A stretch of DNA of 28,712 nucleotides from JARRQB01 sp965368585 (GTDB lineage Bacteria; Pseudomonadota; Gammaproteobacteria; Chromatiales; Chromatiaceae). The first letter of the stretch is position 1. The number at the start of each line of letters is the position of its first letter. Positions 15,000-24,067 of the stretch are shown in pieces. Location of the stretch: positions 1-28,712 of the forward strand of contig CBDUNM010000050.1 in NCBI GenBank assembly GCA_965368585.1, written 5' to 3'. Under the pieces are notes generated by a model that saw nothing but the letters and a program-made list of their open reading frames with translations, searched no databases and had not been told where the DNA came from. A program made the translations under genes and the position numbers.

Positions 15000-15833
15000 T
15001 TATACGGCAATCGGTGCCTTGATATGTGGATGGCACCGGTAGCGTTCGATAACGAAATCGTCATAACGAAACGAAAATAAGTCGTTCGTACGGTCCTGTA
15101 TTCGCATAAGCGGTAACGGATAGGGCGTACGCGACAACTGCTCGTCGCACTGCTCGACGTGGTTGAGATACAGGTGCGCATCTCCCAGGGTGTGAATGAA
15201 CTCGCCGTAGCCGAGACCGCAGACCCGGGCCACCATCATGGTTAGCAACGCGTAGCTGGCGATGTTGAAGGGCACGCCCAGGAAGATATCGGCGCTGCGC
15301 TGATACAACTGGCAGGAAAGGCACTCGTTACTCACATAGAACTGAAAGAACGCGTGGCAGGGTGCCAGCGCCATCCGGCCGGCGCGTACATTGTCTTGCG
15401 GTGAAACCCGCTCATCCGGCAGATCGGCCGGGTTCCAGGCAGAGACGATGATACGACGAGAGTCCGGGTTGGACCGAATCTGCTCCACGACCTGGCGCAT
15501 CTGGTCGATGCGTCTGCCGTCCGGCGTCGGCCACGACCGCCACTGGTAGCCGTAGACTGGCCCCAGATCGCCCGTTTCCGTAGCCCATTCGCGCCAGATG
15601 CTCACGCCGTTTTGCTCGAGGTAGTGCGTGTTGGTATCACCGCTGAGAAACCACAGCAATTCGTGGATCACGGACTTGAGATGGATCTTTTTTGTGGTTA
15701 CCAACGGAAACCCGGCTTGCAGATCGAAGCGCATCTGGTGACCGAACACCGACAAGGTCCCTGTGCCGGTGCGGTCTTCCTTGCGAAAACCTTCGTCACG
15801 CACCCGGGTCAACAAATCGAGATACTGTTTCAT
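15000..15833 (-). CDS. thyA: Thymidylate synthase
   Basis: Converts dUMP to dTMP with methylenetetrahydrofolate, producing the dihydrofolate that FolA recycles. The 277-residue protein starts MKQYLDLL at the ATG 15833. Visible features are the RTGTGTLSVFG phosphate-binding segment (about 21-31), the catalytic cysteine C159 in LAPCHAFFQFYV, QRSADIFLGVPFNIASYA and the C-terminal IKAPIAV. Relative to E. coli (264 residues) there is a roughly 13-residue insert before the active site (ERVSPQDNVRAG), present in many homologues. Its ATG overlaps the lgt TGA stop, so the two are translationally coupled. Confidence 0.98.
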   Translation of the reverse strand: MKQYLDLLTRVRDEGFRKEDRTGTGTLSVFGHQMRFDLQAGFPLVTTKKIHLKSVIHELLWFLSGDTNTHYLEQNGVSIWREWATETGDLGPVYGYQWRSWPTPDGRRIDQMRQVVEQIRSNPDSRRIIVSAWNPADLPDERVSPQDNVRAGRMALAPCHAFFQFYVSNECLSCQLYQRSADIFLGVPFNIASYALLTMMVARVCGLGYGEFIHTLGDAHLYLNHVEQCDEQLSRTPYPLPLMRIQDRTNDLFSFRYDDFVIERYRCHPHIKAPIAV

Positions 15834-16660
15834 GCCGTTTTCCGGTAGGCGAGGAACAACAAAACGGCGCCGAACAACACCATCGGGGCAGACAGCAACT
15901 GCCCCATGGTCAACCAATCGAACGCCAGATATCCCAAGTGTGCATCCGGCATGCGCAAGAATTCAACGGCGAAACGAAACACGCCATATCCCAACAAAAA
16001 CAGCGCGGAAGCGGCCATGCGCGGACGATCTCGAGACGTAAACCACCACAGGACGGCAAACAACACGACGCCTTCCAGCATGGCTTCGTAAAGCTGCGTG
16101 GGGTGCAGTGCCGGCGTCAGCCAAGTTTCCGGCGGCAGGGAGAGCTTGTCATAGCAAAGCACCGGATTGGCTCCGCAAGGCACGCGCATGGCCCAGGGAA
16201 CGCTTCCTGGCGCACCCCAGAGTTCGCCGTTGATGAAGTTACCGATCCGGCCCGTGAACAATCCGACCGGGATCAGCGGCGCAATAAAATCTGTGACGTC
16301 GAAGAAACTGCGCCGGTGCTTACGCGCGAACAGCCCCATGGCCGCCAAAACGCCCAGCAAGCCTCCGTGGAAAGACATCCCGCCCTCCCACACGCGGAAC
16401 AGACGCAGCGGATCGTCCAGCCAGTCTTGAAACCCATAGAACAGGATGTAGCCAATCCGGCCACCGAGCACCACGCCCAAGGCAACGTAAAAGAGCAGGT
16501 CGTCAACGTGTTCCGGGCGCCAGCCTGAACCGGGGCGGCGGGCGCGATGCCGCCCCACCCCCCAACCCACGACGAAGGCGACGAGATACATCAGTCCGTA
16601 CCAACGGATTTTGAGGACACCCAGATCGAGCGCCACGGAATCGATATCGGGGTAAATCAT
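15830..16660 (-). CDS. lgt: Phosphatidylglycerol-prolipoprotein diacylglyceryl transferase
   Basis: First enzyme of lipoprotein maturation: transfers diacylglycerol from phosphatidylglycerol to the lipobox cysteine. The polytopic inner-membrane protein has 276 residues from the ATG at 16660. The Lgt signature FTGRIGNFINGELWG is at about 135-149, with the essential arginine and asparagine present, and FHGG (about 97-100) holds the catalytic-loop histidine. HPTQLYEA, towards the C-terminus, is also conserved. The stop codon TGA overlaps the thyA ATG (shared ATGA at 15833-15830). It lies divergent from the next gene with a 144-bp spacer. Confidence 0.97.
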   Translation of the reverse strand: MIYPDIDSVALDLGVLKIRWYGLMYLVAFVVGWGVGRHRARRPGSGWRPEHVDDLLFYVALGVVLGGRIGYILFYGFQDWLDDPLRLFRVWEGGMSFHGGLLGVLAAMGLFARKHRRSFFDVTDFIAPLIPVGLFTGRIGNFINGELWGAPGSVPWAMRVPCGANPVLCYDKLSLPPETWLTPALHPTQLYEAMLEGVVLFAVLWWFTSRDRPRMAASALFLLGYGVFRFAVEFLRMPDAHLGYLAFDWLTMGQLLSAPMVLFGAVLLFLAYRKTA

Positions 16661-16804
16661 CACGGCCGAAGTGTAACAGGCCACGATCGCCCCGCGGCGG
16701 GAATCGGTGCTTGGACTATGGCTGCTGATGGCGGCGGCCGCCGGTTCGATTGCGCTACGGGCGCCGATTGCGTAGGCTGAAGCCACCCAGCCGATTGCCC
16801 GACT

Positions 16805-18070
16805 ATGCGCCTGCTGTTTCGCCTGATTCTCCTGCTGATCATCGTGACGCCCGTCGCCGTCGCCGTGGCCGCGTGGTTTGCGCTGTCGGATCAGCCCTAC
16901 GTGGTCACGCACAGCAACCTGTCTCACAAAGACATCGCCAGAGCGCGCGAGATTCTGCGCAAAAACGATCCACGCAAGCTGCGCCCGGGTGCGACACGCG
17001 GCATGGTGCTGACCGAACAGGATCTGAATCTGGCCGCGCGCTACCTGTTGCAAACCTACGCGGACGGCGGCGCGAGAATCATCTTGTCCAAGGACACGCT
17101 GCTTACCCAGGCGACGGCGCGCCTGCCTGCCATACCCGCCAGACCCTATCTGAACTTCAGCTTTTCGATCTCCGACAAGGGCGAAGGGCCCTTGATTCAT
17201 GCCTTGAGAGTCGGCCGACTGCCGGTTCCCGACCGCGTCACGGGATGGCTGGTCAAAGCGGGCTTGGCGTGGTGGCTGCCGGCGCCGGACCTCGACGTCG
17301 CGCGGGGCGCGGTGAAACGTCTGATCGTAAACGCGCAGCGCGTAGTGGTTGTCTACCGCTGGCAGCCCGAATTGCTGGATGCCGTTCGTGACAGCCTGCT
17401 GCCGGCCAAAGAGCGCGAGACGTTCTCGGCCTACCACCGCCGGATCGCGGATTTGATGGAAACCAAGGTGCGCCCCAGTGCTTCGCTGAGCGAGTTGCTG
17501 CCACATCTGTTCGCTTATGCCGCGGAGCGCAGCCGTGACTCCAGCGCCGTCGCGGAGAATCGCACTCTGCTGCTGGTGTTGGGCGCCTGGTCGAGCGACC
17601 GTGGTATGAAGGCATTTGTTGCAAACCCGAGCAAACGACTACACCGCTTCCGCCTGACGCTGGATCGTCGCACCGACTTCGCCAAGCACTTTCTGGTATC
17701 GGCCGCGCTGGCGGTCGGCGGCGACGGCCTGTTGGCCGATGCGGTCGGCATTTTCAAAGAGGTATCGGATACGAACGGGGGCAGCGGTTTCAGTTTTACC
17801 GACCTCGCAGCCGACCGTGCCGGAACCCGATTCGGAGAACGGGCAGTGGCATCCGAGCAGTTCGCGCGCAACCTGCAACAACGGATTGCGGCCGGAATTG
17901 CGGAATCCGACGTCAGCCCCAAGCTACGCGACCTGCCGGAGCACCTGTCCGAATCCGAGTTTCAACGCCGCTATGGCGAGGTCGGCAGCGCCGCATATAC
18001 GCTGGTGATGGACGAGATCGAGCAACGACTGGACTCGGTGCCGCTACTCGGTCGGCTGGACCAGCGCTGA
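16805..18070 (+). CDS. Conserved membrane-anchored protein of unknown function
   Basis: Not recognised as a named family. The 421-residue protein has an N-terminal hydrophobic segment (about 3-26) that looks like an uncleaved signal anchor, so the rest is probably periplasmic. The C-terminal part contains HFLVSAALAVGGDGLLADAVG and GGSGFSFTDLAADRAGTRFGE, phrases I associate with uncharacterised proteobacterial proteins. No catalytic triad, metal site or repeat is evident. The ATG at 16805 has no good Shine-Dalgarno, but the anchor begins immediately after it. The gene stands alone, divergent from lgt and followed by a 562-bp gap. Confidence 0.75.
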   Translation: MRLLFRLILLLIIVTPVAVAVAAWFALSDQPYVVTHSNLSHKDIARAREILRKNDPRKLRPGATRGMVLTEQDLNLAARYLLQTYADGGARIILSKDTLLTQATARLPAIPARPYLNFSFSISDKGEGPLIHALRVGRLPVPDRVTGWLVKAGLAWWLPAPDLDVARGAVKRLIVNAQRVVVVYRWQPELLDAVRDSLLPAKERETFSAYHRRIADLMETKVRPSASLSELLPHLFAYAAERSRDSSAVAENRTLLLVLGAWSSDRGMKAFVANPSKRLHRFRLTLDRRTDFAKHFLVSAALAVGGDGLLADAVGIFKEVSDTNGGSGFSFTDLAADRAGTRFGERAVASEQFARNLQQRIAAGIAESDVSPKLRDLPEHLSESEFQRRYGEVGSAAYTLVMDEIEQRLDSVPLLGRLDQR

Positions 18071-18632
18071 GGCGCCGTATGCGGCCAGCCCCTAGTGGGC
18101 TGCCTGTTAAGGAGCGACCGATATGCCAGTGACATAACGCAGCGCGACGAACGACTTGCCACGGAAGGCCAAGCCGGGTGCGTCCCAGGGACGGTTTATC
18201 GCGTTGAATCTCGATTCGCCGAGAGGGCTCGGCTCCAACAAGCGAGCATGGATGTCGCGCGACCGCGCGGCACCAAGCCGCTGTGTTTGCTTCTACCTGA
18301 ACTCAACCCGACGGCAGCGATCTCCGGCCCGGCATCCTAAGCGCTACGCCGCTGCGACAACACTCATCAATCCAATTTATGGAACAAAGGAGATCGTTTT
18401 ATTGCCTTTCGTGCTCCGGCCACTTGCCGGAAGTGTACCCGCGAGACCGCCGCTCTACCCCACCACCGACCACCATTGAATAGTCTCGACGCCACGACAT
18501 GCCACGTGAACTGGCTCTAAAACCAGTGAGACATCCAATACCTAAATTTCCTGTTCAAGTTTTGTTTTCAACCGCCGTTAGTTTGCATTGCACGAGGTTA
18601 GGAACCACCCAGTCAGAATGCGAGAGTAGAGT
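18071..18632. other. Gene-poor gap before the XRE regulator
   Basis: These 562 bases contain a GC-rich 6-bp hairpin just after the preceding stop (CAGCCC 18086-18091 / GGGCTG 18097-18102, no U-tract). A strong AAGGAG element near 18109 is followed by an ATG at 18123 that opens only four codons before TAA. The frame beyond that stop is open to about 18479 but shows no known domain, so a decayed gene is possible but unproven. Another small hairpin (ACTGG...CCAGT) lies around 18509-18526. Confidence 0.35.
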
Positions 18633-18995
18633 ATGAGACTGTTAGGAATGAATGGCACAAAAATGATACCGCCCCATCTGCATACGCTTGGAGAACGCCT
18701 GCGCTACCGGCGCCGCCAAATGGGCTGGACCCAAGAGCAATTGGCGGTCCAGGCCGGCACGAATCAGGCGGTCATCCAGAAAATCGAAAACGGCAAGAGC
18801 CTGCGCCCGCGCAAAATCGACGAGATTGCGTCGGTGCTCGAGGTGAATCCGGCTTGGCTGATGTTCGGCGACGAAAAAGCGGTCGCGCTGACGCCAGAAG
18901 CACAGGAACTGGCCGAAGTCTGGCAGGCCCTGCCCGAAGGCGAACGCGAACGGCTGCGCAGTGAGATCTTGCGTTTGGCGCGCACGTTGTCTTAA
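18633..18995 (+). CDS. XRE-family helix-turn-helix transcriptional regulator
   Basis: Small Cro/CI-type DNA-binding protein (120 residues from this ATG). The HTH spans about 18-78: LGERLRYRRRQMGWTQEQLA, then AGTNQAVIQKIENGK and the closing helix through EIASVLEVNPAWLMFGD. A 35-residue charged tail follows, with no S24 peptidase domain. In-frame ATGs at 18648 and 18663 are equally possible starts because none has a well-spaced Shine-Dalgarno. Its TAA shares the palindromic TTAA with the stop of convergent rlmI, so the two transcripts must overlap at their 3' ends. The target is unknown. Confidence 0.88.
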   Translation: MRLLGMNGTKMIPPHLHTLGERLRYRRRQMGWTQEQLAVQAGTNQAVIQKIENGKSLRPRKIDEIASVLEVNPAWLMFGDEKAVALTPEAQELAEVWQALPEGERERLRSEILRLARTLS

Positions 18996-20185
18996 AGACT
19001 CGGCAATACCCGCAGATAAAACGCCTTGAGATAGGCAGTTTCAGGAATCGCGGGATGGATAGGGTGATCGGGGCCCTGATGCCCTTGCTCGAGTAACTGC
19101 AGATGACGATCGTTGTGACGCGCAGCCTGCTGCACCACCCGCAGCAGGCTGTCCGCGGCGAAATGGTAAGAGCAGGATGCCGTTACCAGCACGCTGTCCT
19201 TCTCCAGCAGTCCCAACGCCGCTTCGTTTAAGCGCCGGTAGGCTAGCGCACCCGTTTTGAGATCCTTTTTGCGCTTGATGAAAGCCGGCGGGTCCAGCAC
19301 CACGACATCGTACCGCTCGCCGTCGGCTTTCAGCTGTTTGAGCGCGGCGAATGCGTCACCTTGACCAACGTTAAGCCGCTCGGCAACGCCGTTCGCCTGG
19401 GCGTTGGTCGCAACACGTTCGAGCGCTTGTTCCGAACTGTCCACGCAGGTCACGCTCGCGGCACCGGCAGCCGCGGCACGCACTCCCCAGGCGCCGACAT
19501 AGCTGCACACGTCCAACACCCGTTTGCCCGGTACGTATTTCATAAAGCGATCGCGATTGGCCGCCTGGTCGTAGAACCAGCCGGTTTTCTGCCCCTCTGT
19601 GAGCGAAACCTCAAAGTGCAGCCCACCTTCGGGTACCTCGGTGCGGGGCAAAGGCGTGCCGAGCGCGACCTCGACGTAACGCACCAGCCCCTCGCGCGTG
19701 CGCGTAGCGGAATCGTTGCGTAGCAGGATCGCATGTGGCCGCAGCACTTTATCCAACGCCTCCACGACCGCTTCGCGTTGACGCTCCATGCCGGCGGTAT
19801 TGATCTGCACGACCAGCTGTTCGCCGTAACGGTCGATCACCAAACCGGGCAAACCATCCGATTCGCCGAACACCAGGCGGTAAAAGGGGTGCGGATAAAG
19901 CCTGTCCCGCAAACTCAGGGCTACCTTGAATTTGTGCACGAACAAGGAGCGATCCAGACCGTGCTTGCGGTCCCGGCTCACGATTCGGGCCGCGATCAGT
20001 GAGTTCGGATTGACGTAGGCCCACCCCAGCCAGCGGCCTTGATGATTGACCACGGACACGGGATCCCCCGATTCGAACGCGCCGAACGGCGTCTTCGCCG
20101 TGTCTACCTCGTTGCTGTATATCCAACAATGACCCGCTCGCAGGCGACGATCCTGGTCTTTCTTCAAGTGCAACTCGGCGGTCAT
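18992..20185 (-). CDS. rlmI: 23S rRNA (cytosine1962-C5)-methyltransferase RlmI-type
   Basis: SAM-dependent class I RNA methyltransferase of 397 residues from the ATG at 20185 (MTAELHLKKD), matching the E. coli RlmI length. An N-terminal PUA domain (about 1-75, containing GHCWIYSNEV) is followed by an EEHEE-type central region (GLPGLVIDRYG), the SAM motif DVCSYVGAWG (about 225-234), DPPAF (about 298-302) and the TASCSYH segment with the catalytic cysteine (about 338). Paralogues such as RlmK-like or uncharacterised YccW relatives share this layout, so the exact target C1962 is inferred by family. It is divergent from the DUF255 gene. Confidence 0.92.
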   Translation of the reverse strand: MTAELHLKKDQDRRLRAGHCWIYSNEVDTAKTPFGAFESGDPVSVVNHQGRWLGWAYVNPNSLIAARIVSRDRKHGLDRSLFVHKFKVALSLRDRLYPHPFYRLVFGESDGLPGLVIDRYGEQLVVQINTAGMERQREAVVEALDKVLRPHAILLRNDSATRTREGLVRYVEVALGTPLPRTEVPEGGLHFEVSLTEGQKTGWFYDQAANRDRFMKYVPGKRVLDVCSYVGAWGVRAAAAGAASVTCVDSSEQALERVATNAQANGVAERLNVGQGDAFAALKQLKADGERYDVVVLDPPAFIKRKKDLKTGALAYRRLNEAALGLLEKDSVLVTASCSYHFAADSLLRVVQQAARHNDRHLQLLEQGHQGPDHPIHPAIPETAYLKAFYLRVLPSL

Positions 20186-20343
20186 AGGTGGGTCATCCCG
20201 CAAAACTTCGCAATGTAGCAGAAAACCTTTCCAGGTCCATCAGCCAGTACTCCGGCGAACCCGTACGGGCCACGCGCCACGCCTGGCAATAACACCAGCA
20301 ACTGGAGGTCTGCGAGGCTGCACCGATTGCTTAAACTCAGACC

Positions 20344-22404
20344 ATGAATACCAAACACACCAACCAGCTTGTAAATACGACCAGCCCCTATCTGCTGCAA
20401 CATGCCGACAACCCTGTCGCCTGGTGGCCATGGGGACCGGAGGCGTTGGATCTGGCGCGCGCGGATGATCGCCCCATCCTGCTCTCCATTGGTTATTCCG
20501 CCTGCCATTGGTGCCACGTGATGGCGCATGAATCGTTCGAAGACGCCGAAACGGCGGCGCTGATGAACGACCTGTTCGTCAATATCAAGGTCGACCGGGA
20601 GGAGCGGCCGGATCTCGACAAGATATATCAGACCGCTCATCAGCTGCTGACCCGCCGTCCCGGAGGTTGGCCCTTGACCGTGTTTCTGACGCCTGAAGAC
20701 CACGTCCCGTTTTTTGCCGGCACGTACTTTCCGCCCGAACCGCGCCACGGCATGATTTCGTTTCCGGAACTTTTACGGCGCATCCATTCGGCATACCGCG
20801 AGCAAAAGGACGCGATTCGCGAGCAGAATCAGGCGCTGCTGGAGGCGCTTGGCAGACTGGAGCCGCAAGCGGCGCAGACCGCAGTCTTGTCGGAAGGTGT
20901 CTTGACTGAAGCCGATCGCCAGCTGGCGGGCAGCTTCGACCAGGTATACGGGGGCTTCGGTGTGGCGCCCAAATTCCCACACCCGAGCTCGCTCGGCTAT
21001 TTGCTGCAACGCTGGCACAACGGCGCTGGTGACGCACCGCGCGACATGCTGTTGACTACGCTGCAACGCATGGCCGAAGGCGGGATGAACGACCTGCTCG
21101 GCGGCGGTTTCTGCCGCTATTCGGTCGATGAGAAGTGGATGATTCCCCATTTCGAGAAGATGCTTTACGACAACGGCCCGCTGCTCGCCTTGTATGCCGA
21201 CGCGTGGCGCGCTGACGCCCAACGGCCCTTGTTCGCGCACGTGTGTCAGCGCACCGCCGAGTGGGTCATGCGGGAAATGCAGGCGGAGGCAGGCGGCTAC
21301 TTTTCGAGTCTGGATGCCGACAGCGAGGGAGAAGAGGGAAAGTTCTATGTCTGGCAGCGAGACGAAGTGCGGCAACTGTTGAGCGAAGACGAGTTCCGGG
21401 TCTTCGCGCCTCGCTTCGGACTGGATCGCGCACCCAATTTCGAAGGCCGCTGGCATCTGCACACCTACAGCGATACGGACGCGCTCCACCGGCAGTCCGG
21501 GCTGGAGAAAAACACCATTCGAAAACTGCTGCATACCGCACGGGAAAAGCTGCTCCAAGCCCGCGAACAGCGTGTTCGACCGAGCAAAGACGACAAGGTG
21601 CTGACCAGCTGGAACGCACTGATGATTGCCGGCATGACGCGGGCCGGACGCCTGCTCGACAGGCCCGATTGGGTCGCATCGGCGCGGCGCGCGGTCGAGT
21701 TTCTGCGCACCACGCATTGGCGTAACGGCCGTCTGTTGGCGACCAGCAAGGACGGGCACGCCCACTTGCCCGCCTATCTGGACGACTACGCCTACCTCAT
21801 CGACGCCCTGCTGGAATTGCTGCAGGCCGAATGGCGCACCGAAGACCTGGATTGGGCAATCGCGCTCGCCGACTGTCTATTGGACCACTTCGAAGACGAG
21901 CATAACGGCGGGTTCTTCTTTACCGCCGACGATCACGAACAACTGCTACTGCGATCCAAGACTCTTGCCGACGACGCCACCCCGGCCGGCAATGGCGTGG
22001 CCGTAGCAGCCCTCGCGAACCTGGGGCATTTGATCGGCGACATGCGCTATGTGACAGCGGCCGAACGCGCCCTGGGTACGGCGGCGCAGTCGATCGAACG
22101 CGCACCGCATGCACATCCGACGTTGTTGCGCGCCCTGGGCGATCAACTCCAGCCGCCTGAGACACTGATCATACGGGCTGAACCTGCTACGCGTTCGGAC
22201 TGGCTGGCGGCCGCCAACGAACACTGGCGGTTTTCCCGGCGCACCTATTTTATACCGACCGACACAGCGGCGCTGCCGGGCCTTTTGCGGCAGCGCAGTG
22301 CGGAGGCGGGCGGAGTCGCCTACCGCTGCGTGGGCCGTCACTGCGAAGCGCCTGCCCGGGGTCCTGACGAGTTCGTCCGCTTGCTTGCAGGGAGCGATCC
22401 TTAG
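20344..22404 (+). CDS. YyaL/DUF255 thioredoxin-like and six-hairpin glycosidase-fold protein
   Basis: Cytosolic protein of 686 residues, the bacterial counterpart of SPATA20. The N-terminal thioredoxin-like domain starts with the hallmark SPYLLQHADNPVAWWPW (about 14-30) and carries CHWCH with cysteines at about 54 and 57. FVNIKVDREERPDLD follows (about 73-87), then GGWPLTVFLTPE and FFAGTYFP. The rest is an alpha/alpha-barrel resembling N-acylglucosamine epimerase and glycosidase folds, with EKMLYDN and SSLDADSEGEEGKFYVW. The biochemical role is not established in any organism that I can name with confidence. The full family length is present and there is no operon partner. Confidence 0.9.
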   Translation: MNTKHTNQLVNTTSPYLLQHADNPVAWWPWGPEALDLARADDRPILLSIGYSACHWCHVMAHESFEDAETAALMNDLFVNIKVDREERPDLDKIYQTAHQLLTRRPGGWPLTVFLTPEDHVPFFAGTYFPPEPRHGMISFPELLRRIHSAYREQKDAIREQNQALLEALGRLEPQAAQTAVLSEGVLTEADRQLAGSFDQVYGGFGVAPKFPHPSSLGYLLQRWHNGAGDAPRDMLLTTLQRMAEGGMNDLLGGGFCRYSVDEKWMIPHFEKMLYDNGPLLALYADAWRADAQRPLFAHVCQRTAEWVMREMQAEAGGYFSSLDADSEGEEGKFYVWQRDEVRQLLSEDEFRVFAPRFGLDRAPNFEGRWHLHTYSDTDALHRQSGLEKNTIRKLLHTAREKLLQAREQRVRPSKDDKVLTSWNALMIAGMTRAGRLLDRPDWVASARRAVEFLRTTHWRNGRLLATSKDGHAHLPAYLDDYAYLIDALLELLQAEWRTEDLDWAIALADCLLDHFEDEHNGGFFFTADDHEQLLLRSKTLADDATPAGNGVAVAALANLGHLIGDMRYVTAAERALGTAAQSIERAPHAHPTLLRALGDQLQPPETLIIRAEPATRSDWLAAANEHWRFSRRTYFIPTDTAALPGLLRQRSAEAGGVAYRCVGRHCEAPARGPDEFVRLLAGSDP

Positions 22405-22597
22405 TGTCCGAAGTTCGTTTCGTTTCAGAGCACGGCTGACGTTTTTCATCGAAGCGCATCCAGCCCGTCACTTGCGCTGCTGCTACGGAAGCCAGCTGCG
22501 GAAGCCAATTCGCTTTATGTAGCATTTCTTTACAGCACGCCAGATTCCAATTCAGGTAGATTTGGTAATCTCCTGTTTTTAGTGTTTTTCTAATCTA

Positions 22598-22614
22598 TGG
22601 CGCGATTATTGCAT
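22598..22614 (+). promoter_or_regulatory. Sigma-54 (RpoN) promoter upstream of the PEP-CTERM gene
   Basis: TGGCGCG-ATTA-TTGCAT fits the -24/-12 consensus TGGCACG-N4-TTGCW with one mismatch, and the GG and GC dinucleotides are exactly 10 bp apart. The predicted start is near 22624, leaving about 93 nt of leader. This is the only striking element in the 312-bp gap 22405-22716. PEP-CTERM genes of exosortase systems are known to use RpoN with the PrsK/PrsR regulators, so the context agrees. Confidence 0.8.
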
Positions 22615-22716
22615 TTTTTCACTCGGCAGCCTTGAATCGACGAGACTTTGAAAAAAAGCGAGCGCACGAGGAGCTATAGGGAACTGGTTAGATATTAGTA
22701 TCGGGGACACAGTCTA

Positions 22717-23595
22717 ATGAACACCATAACAAGAACAATTGTCTTATTGGCAGGGATCGGCCTGGCAGGAGAACCTGCGATGACGTCCGCCTCCACGATC
22801 GTCTCGGTGTGGTCTTATTCCATCGATAGCTACTTCAGCGCGGCGACCCTGTCCAACGGAAGCGCGCTGCCGATCGCATCATCGGACACCCTGGCGTGGG
22901 GCAACGTCGCCGACGGCGCGCCGCAAAGTAGCCTCGTTATCGACTCAGCCTCCGCGGCGGGCAACGTCGACACGATGGTCGGTAGCGGACTGCCGACCGG
23001 CAGCGAGGTAGGCACGGGTAGCACGATCACCCATCACAACTTCCCGGTTGGAGATCCGCTGTTGACCTCGGCCACTCTGCAAACCACGTTAACTCTGGAG
23101 GCGATAACGCCGTCGGGTGCTCCCGGTTCGCCTGGTACCATAACGACATTGTCAATCCCCATCTCTTTCAACGAAACGTCAAATTTTACGGCGTGGTGTT
23201 TGGATGCCACGAGCCCCGTGCCTTGTAATGATATATTCGTGATTGACATGGGGCTGTTGAACCATACTTTTGAGTTCGACGCGGATGGAAGCGGGTTGGT
23301 CGAGTATTACGTCAACGTCTTCCCGACAATGGACAGTGACCTGACGATAATGACGGACCCCGCCATCTGCGGCGCCACCGGCGAAACGGCGCCATGCCTC
23401 GGGTTCACGACGATCGAAGAACAATCCAACGTGATGAGTTTCGGCTTTTCGATTTCGACGAATGAGCTGATGCTTGACCCTGACCCGGATTCACCGCCCA
23501 CGGCCGTGCCCGCCCCCCGGTCGCTCGCGCTGATAGGCCTAGGATTGATCATGATCGGGTTCGTCAAAGTGAAACGCGGCCGAGTCGACGGCTGA
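22717..23595 (+). CDS. THxN-family PEP-CTERM surface protein
   Basis: Exported protein of 292 residues. An N-terminal signal peptide (about 1-26, ending around TSAS) is followed by a beta-rich Ser/Thr/Gly domain. The THxN motif is THHN at about 105-108, within GSTITHHNFPVGDP, preceded by LAWGNVADGAPQSSL, as in THxN family members. The C-terminal sorting tail begins VPAP at about 264-267, then a hydrophobic stretch (LALIGLGLIMIGF) and basic KVKRGR: a PEP-CTERM signal with PAP in place of PEP. It should be processed by an exosortase (XrtA type) encoded elsewhere and displayed or released with exopolysaccharide. The sigma-54 promoter upstream supports this. Confidence 0.88.
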   Translation: MNTITRTIVLLAGIGLAGEPAMTSASTIVSVWSYSIDSYFSAATLSNGSALPIASSDTLAWGNVADGAPQSSLVIDSASAAGNVDTMVGSGLPTGSEVGTGSTITHHNFPVGDPLLTSATLQTTLTLEAITPSGAPGSPGTITTLSIPISFNETSNFTAWCLDATSPVPCNDIFVIDMGLLNHTFEFDADGSGLVEYYVNVFPTMDSDLTIMTDPAICGATGETAPCLGFTTIEEQSNVMSFGFSISTNELMLDPDPDSPPTAVPAPRSLALIGLGLIMIGFVKVKRGRVDG

Positions 23596-24067
23596 TACAA
23601 ACCGCCTACCCGCCAGAAAGTAGAGGCGAATCGGCTTACGGCAGCCAACGTCGGCAGTGATCGAGAGGCTGGTGGGCCACTAGCGAGCGGCAGGAGGAAG
23701 GCGTATCCGAGACAGAGCGAATGCTTTGTGAAGGGTATGTCACAAGCGAGCTGGTCCGGGGTGAAGGGGGGCCCGGTCGCCCTGCGGGCAACTGATGTTC
23801 TAGGGGCCAGCTCACGCTTGGCGAGCAACGCGTCAGTCTCGAAGAATGTCTGCTCCTCAACCATCCGGTGGCCAGTGGCCGGGCTGCACTTTGTGGTGCC
23901 GTTTGCAAACCGAATGGCGCTAAACAAACGCCAATCAAGGCTTTTTCGGGGCAGGTGGATCTAAGCCCAAATGGTGCTTGCTTAGGCAATGATGTCGCGG
24001 GGTGTTCGATCCTAAGGACGCCGTAGAACCAGGCCGGGCGAGAATCACGTGGACGATGAGCTATTCC
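23596..24067. other. Intergenic region between the PEP-CTERM gene and the ECF sigma operon
   Basis: About 470 bases without a convincing gene. Long open frames on the minus strand are Pro/Ser/Arg-rich, overlap each other in different frames and show no domain, so I treat them as artefacts of GC-rich sequence. No repeat, tRNA or strong terminator was seen. The operon promoter lies just beyond, at 24068. Confidence 0.4.

Noticed and set aside
15692..16528. 278-codon plus-strand open frame
   Set aside because: It overlaps lgt and thyA in antisense and shows no domain.
18500..18515. CACGTG-containing sequence resembling a parS core
   Set aside because: Only the central CACGTGAA resembles the TGTTTCACGTGAAACA consensus; the flanks do not match, so it is not called.
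20182..20748. 188-codon minus-strand open frame
   Set aside because: It is antisense to the start of the DUF255 gene, whose CHWCH region is clear on the plus strand.
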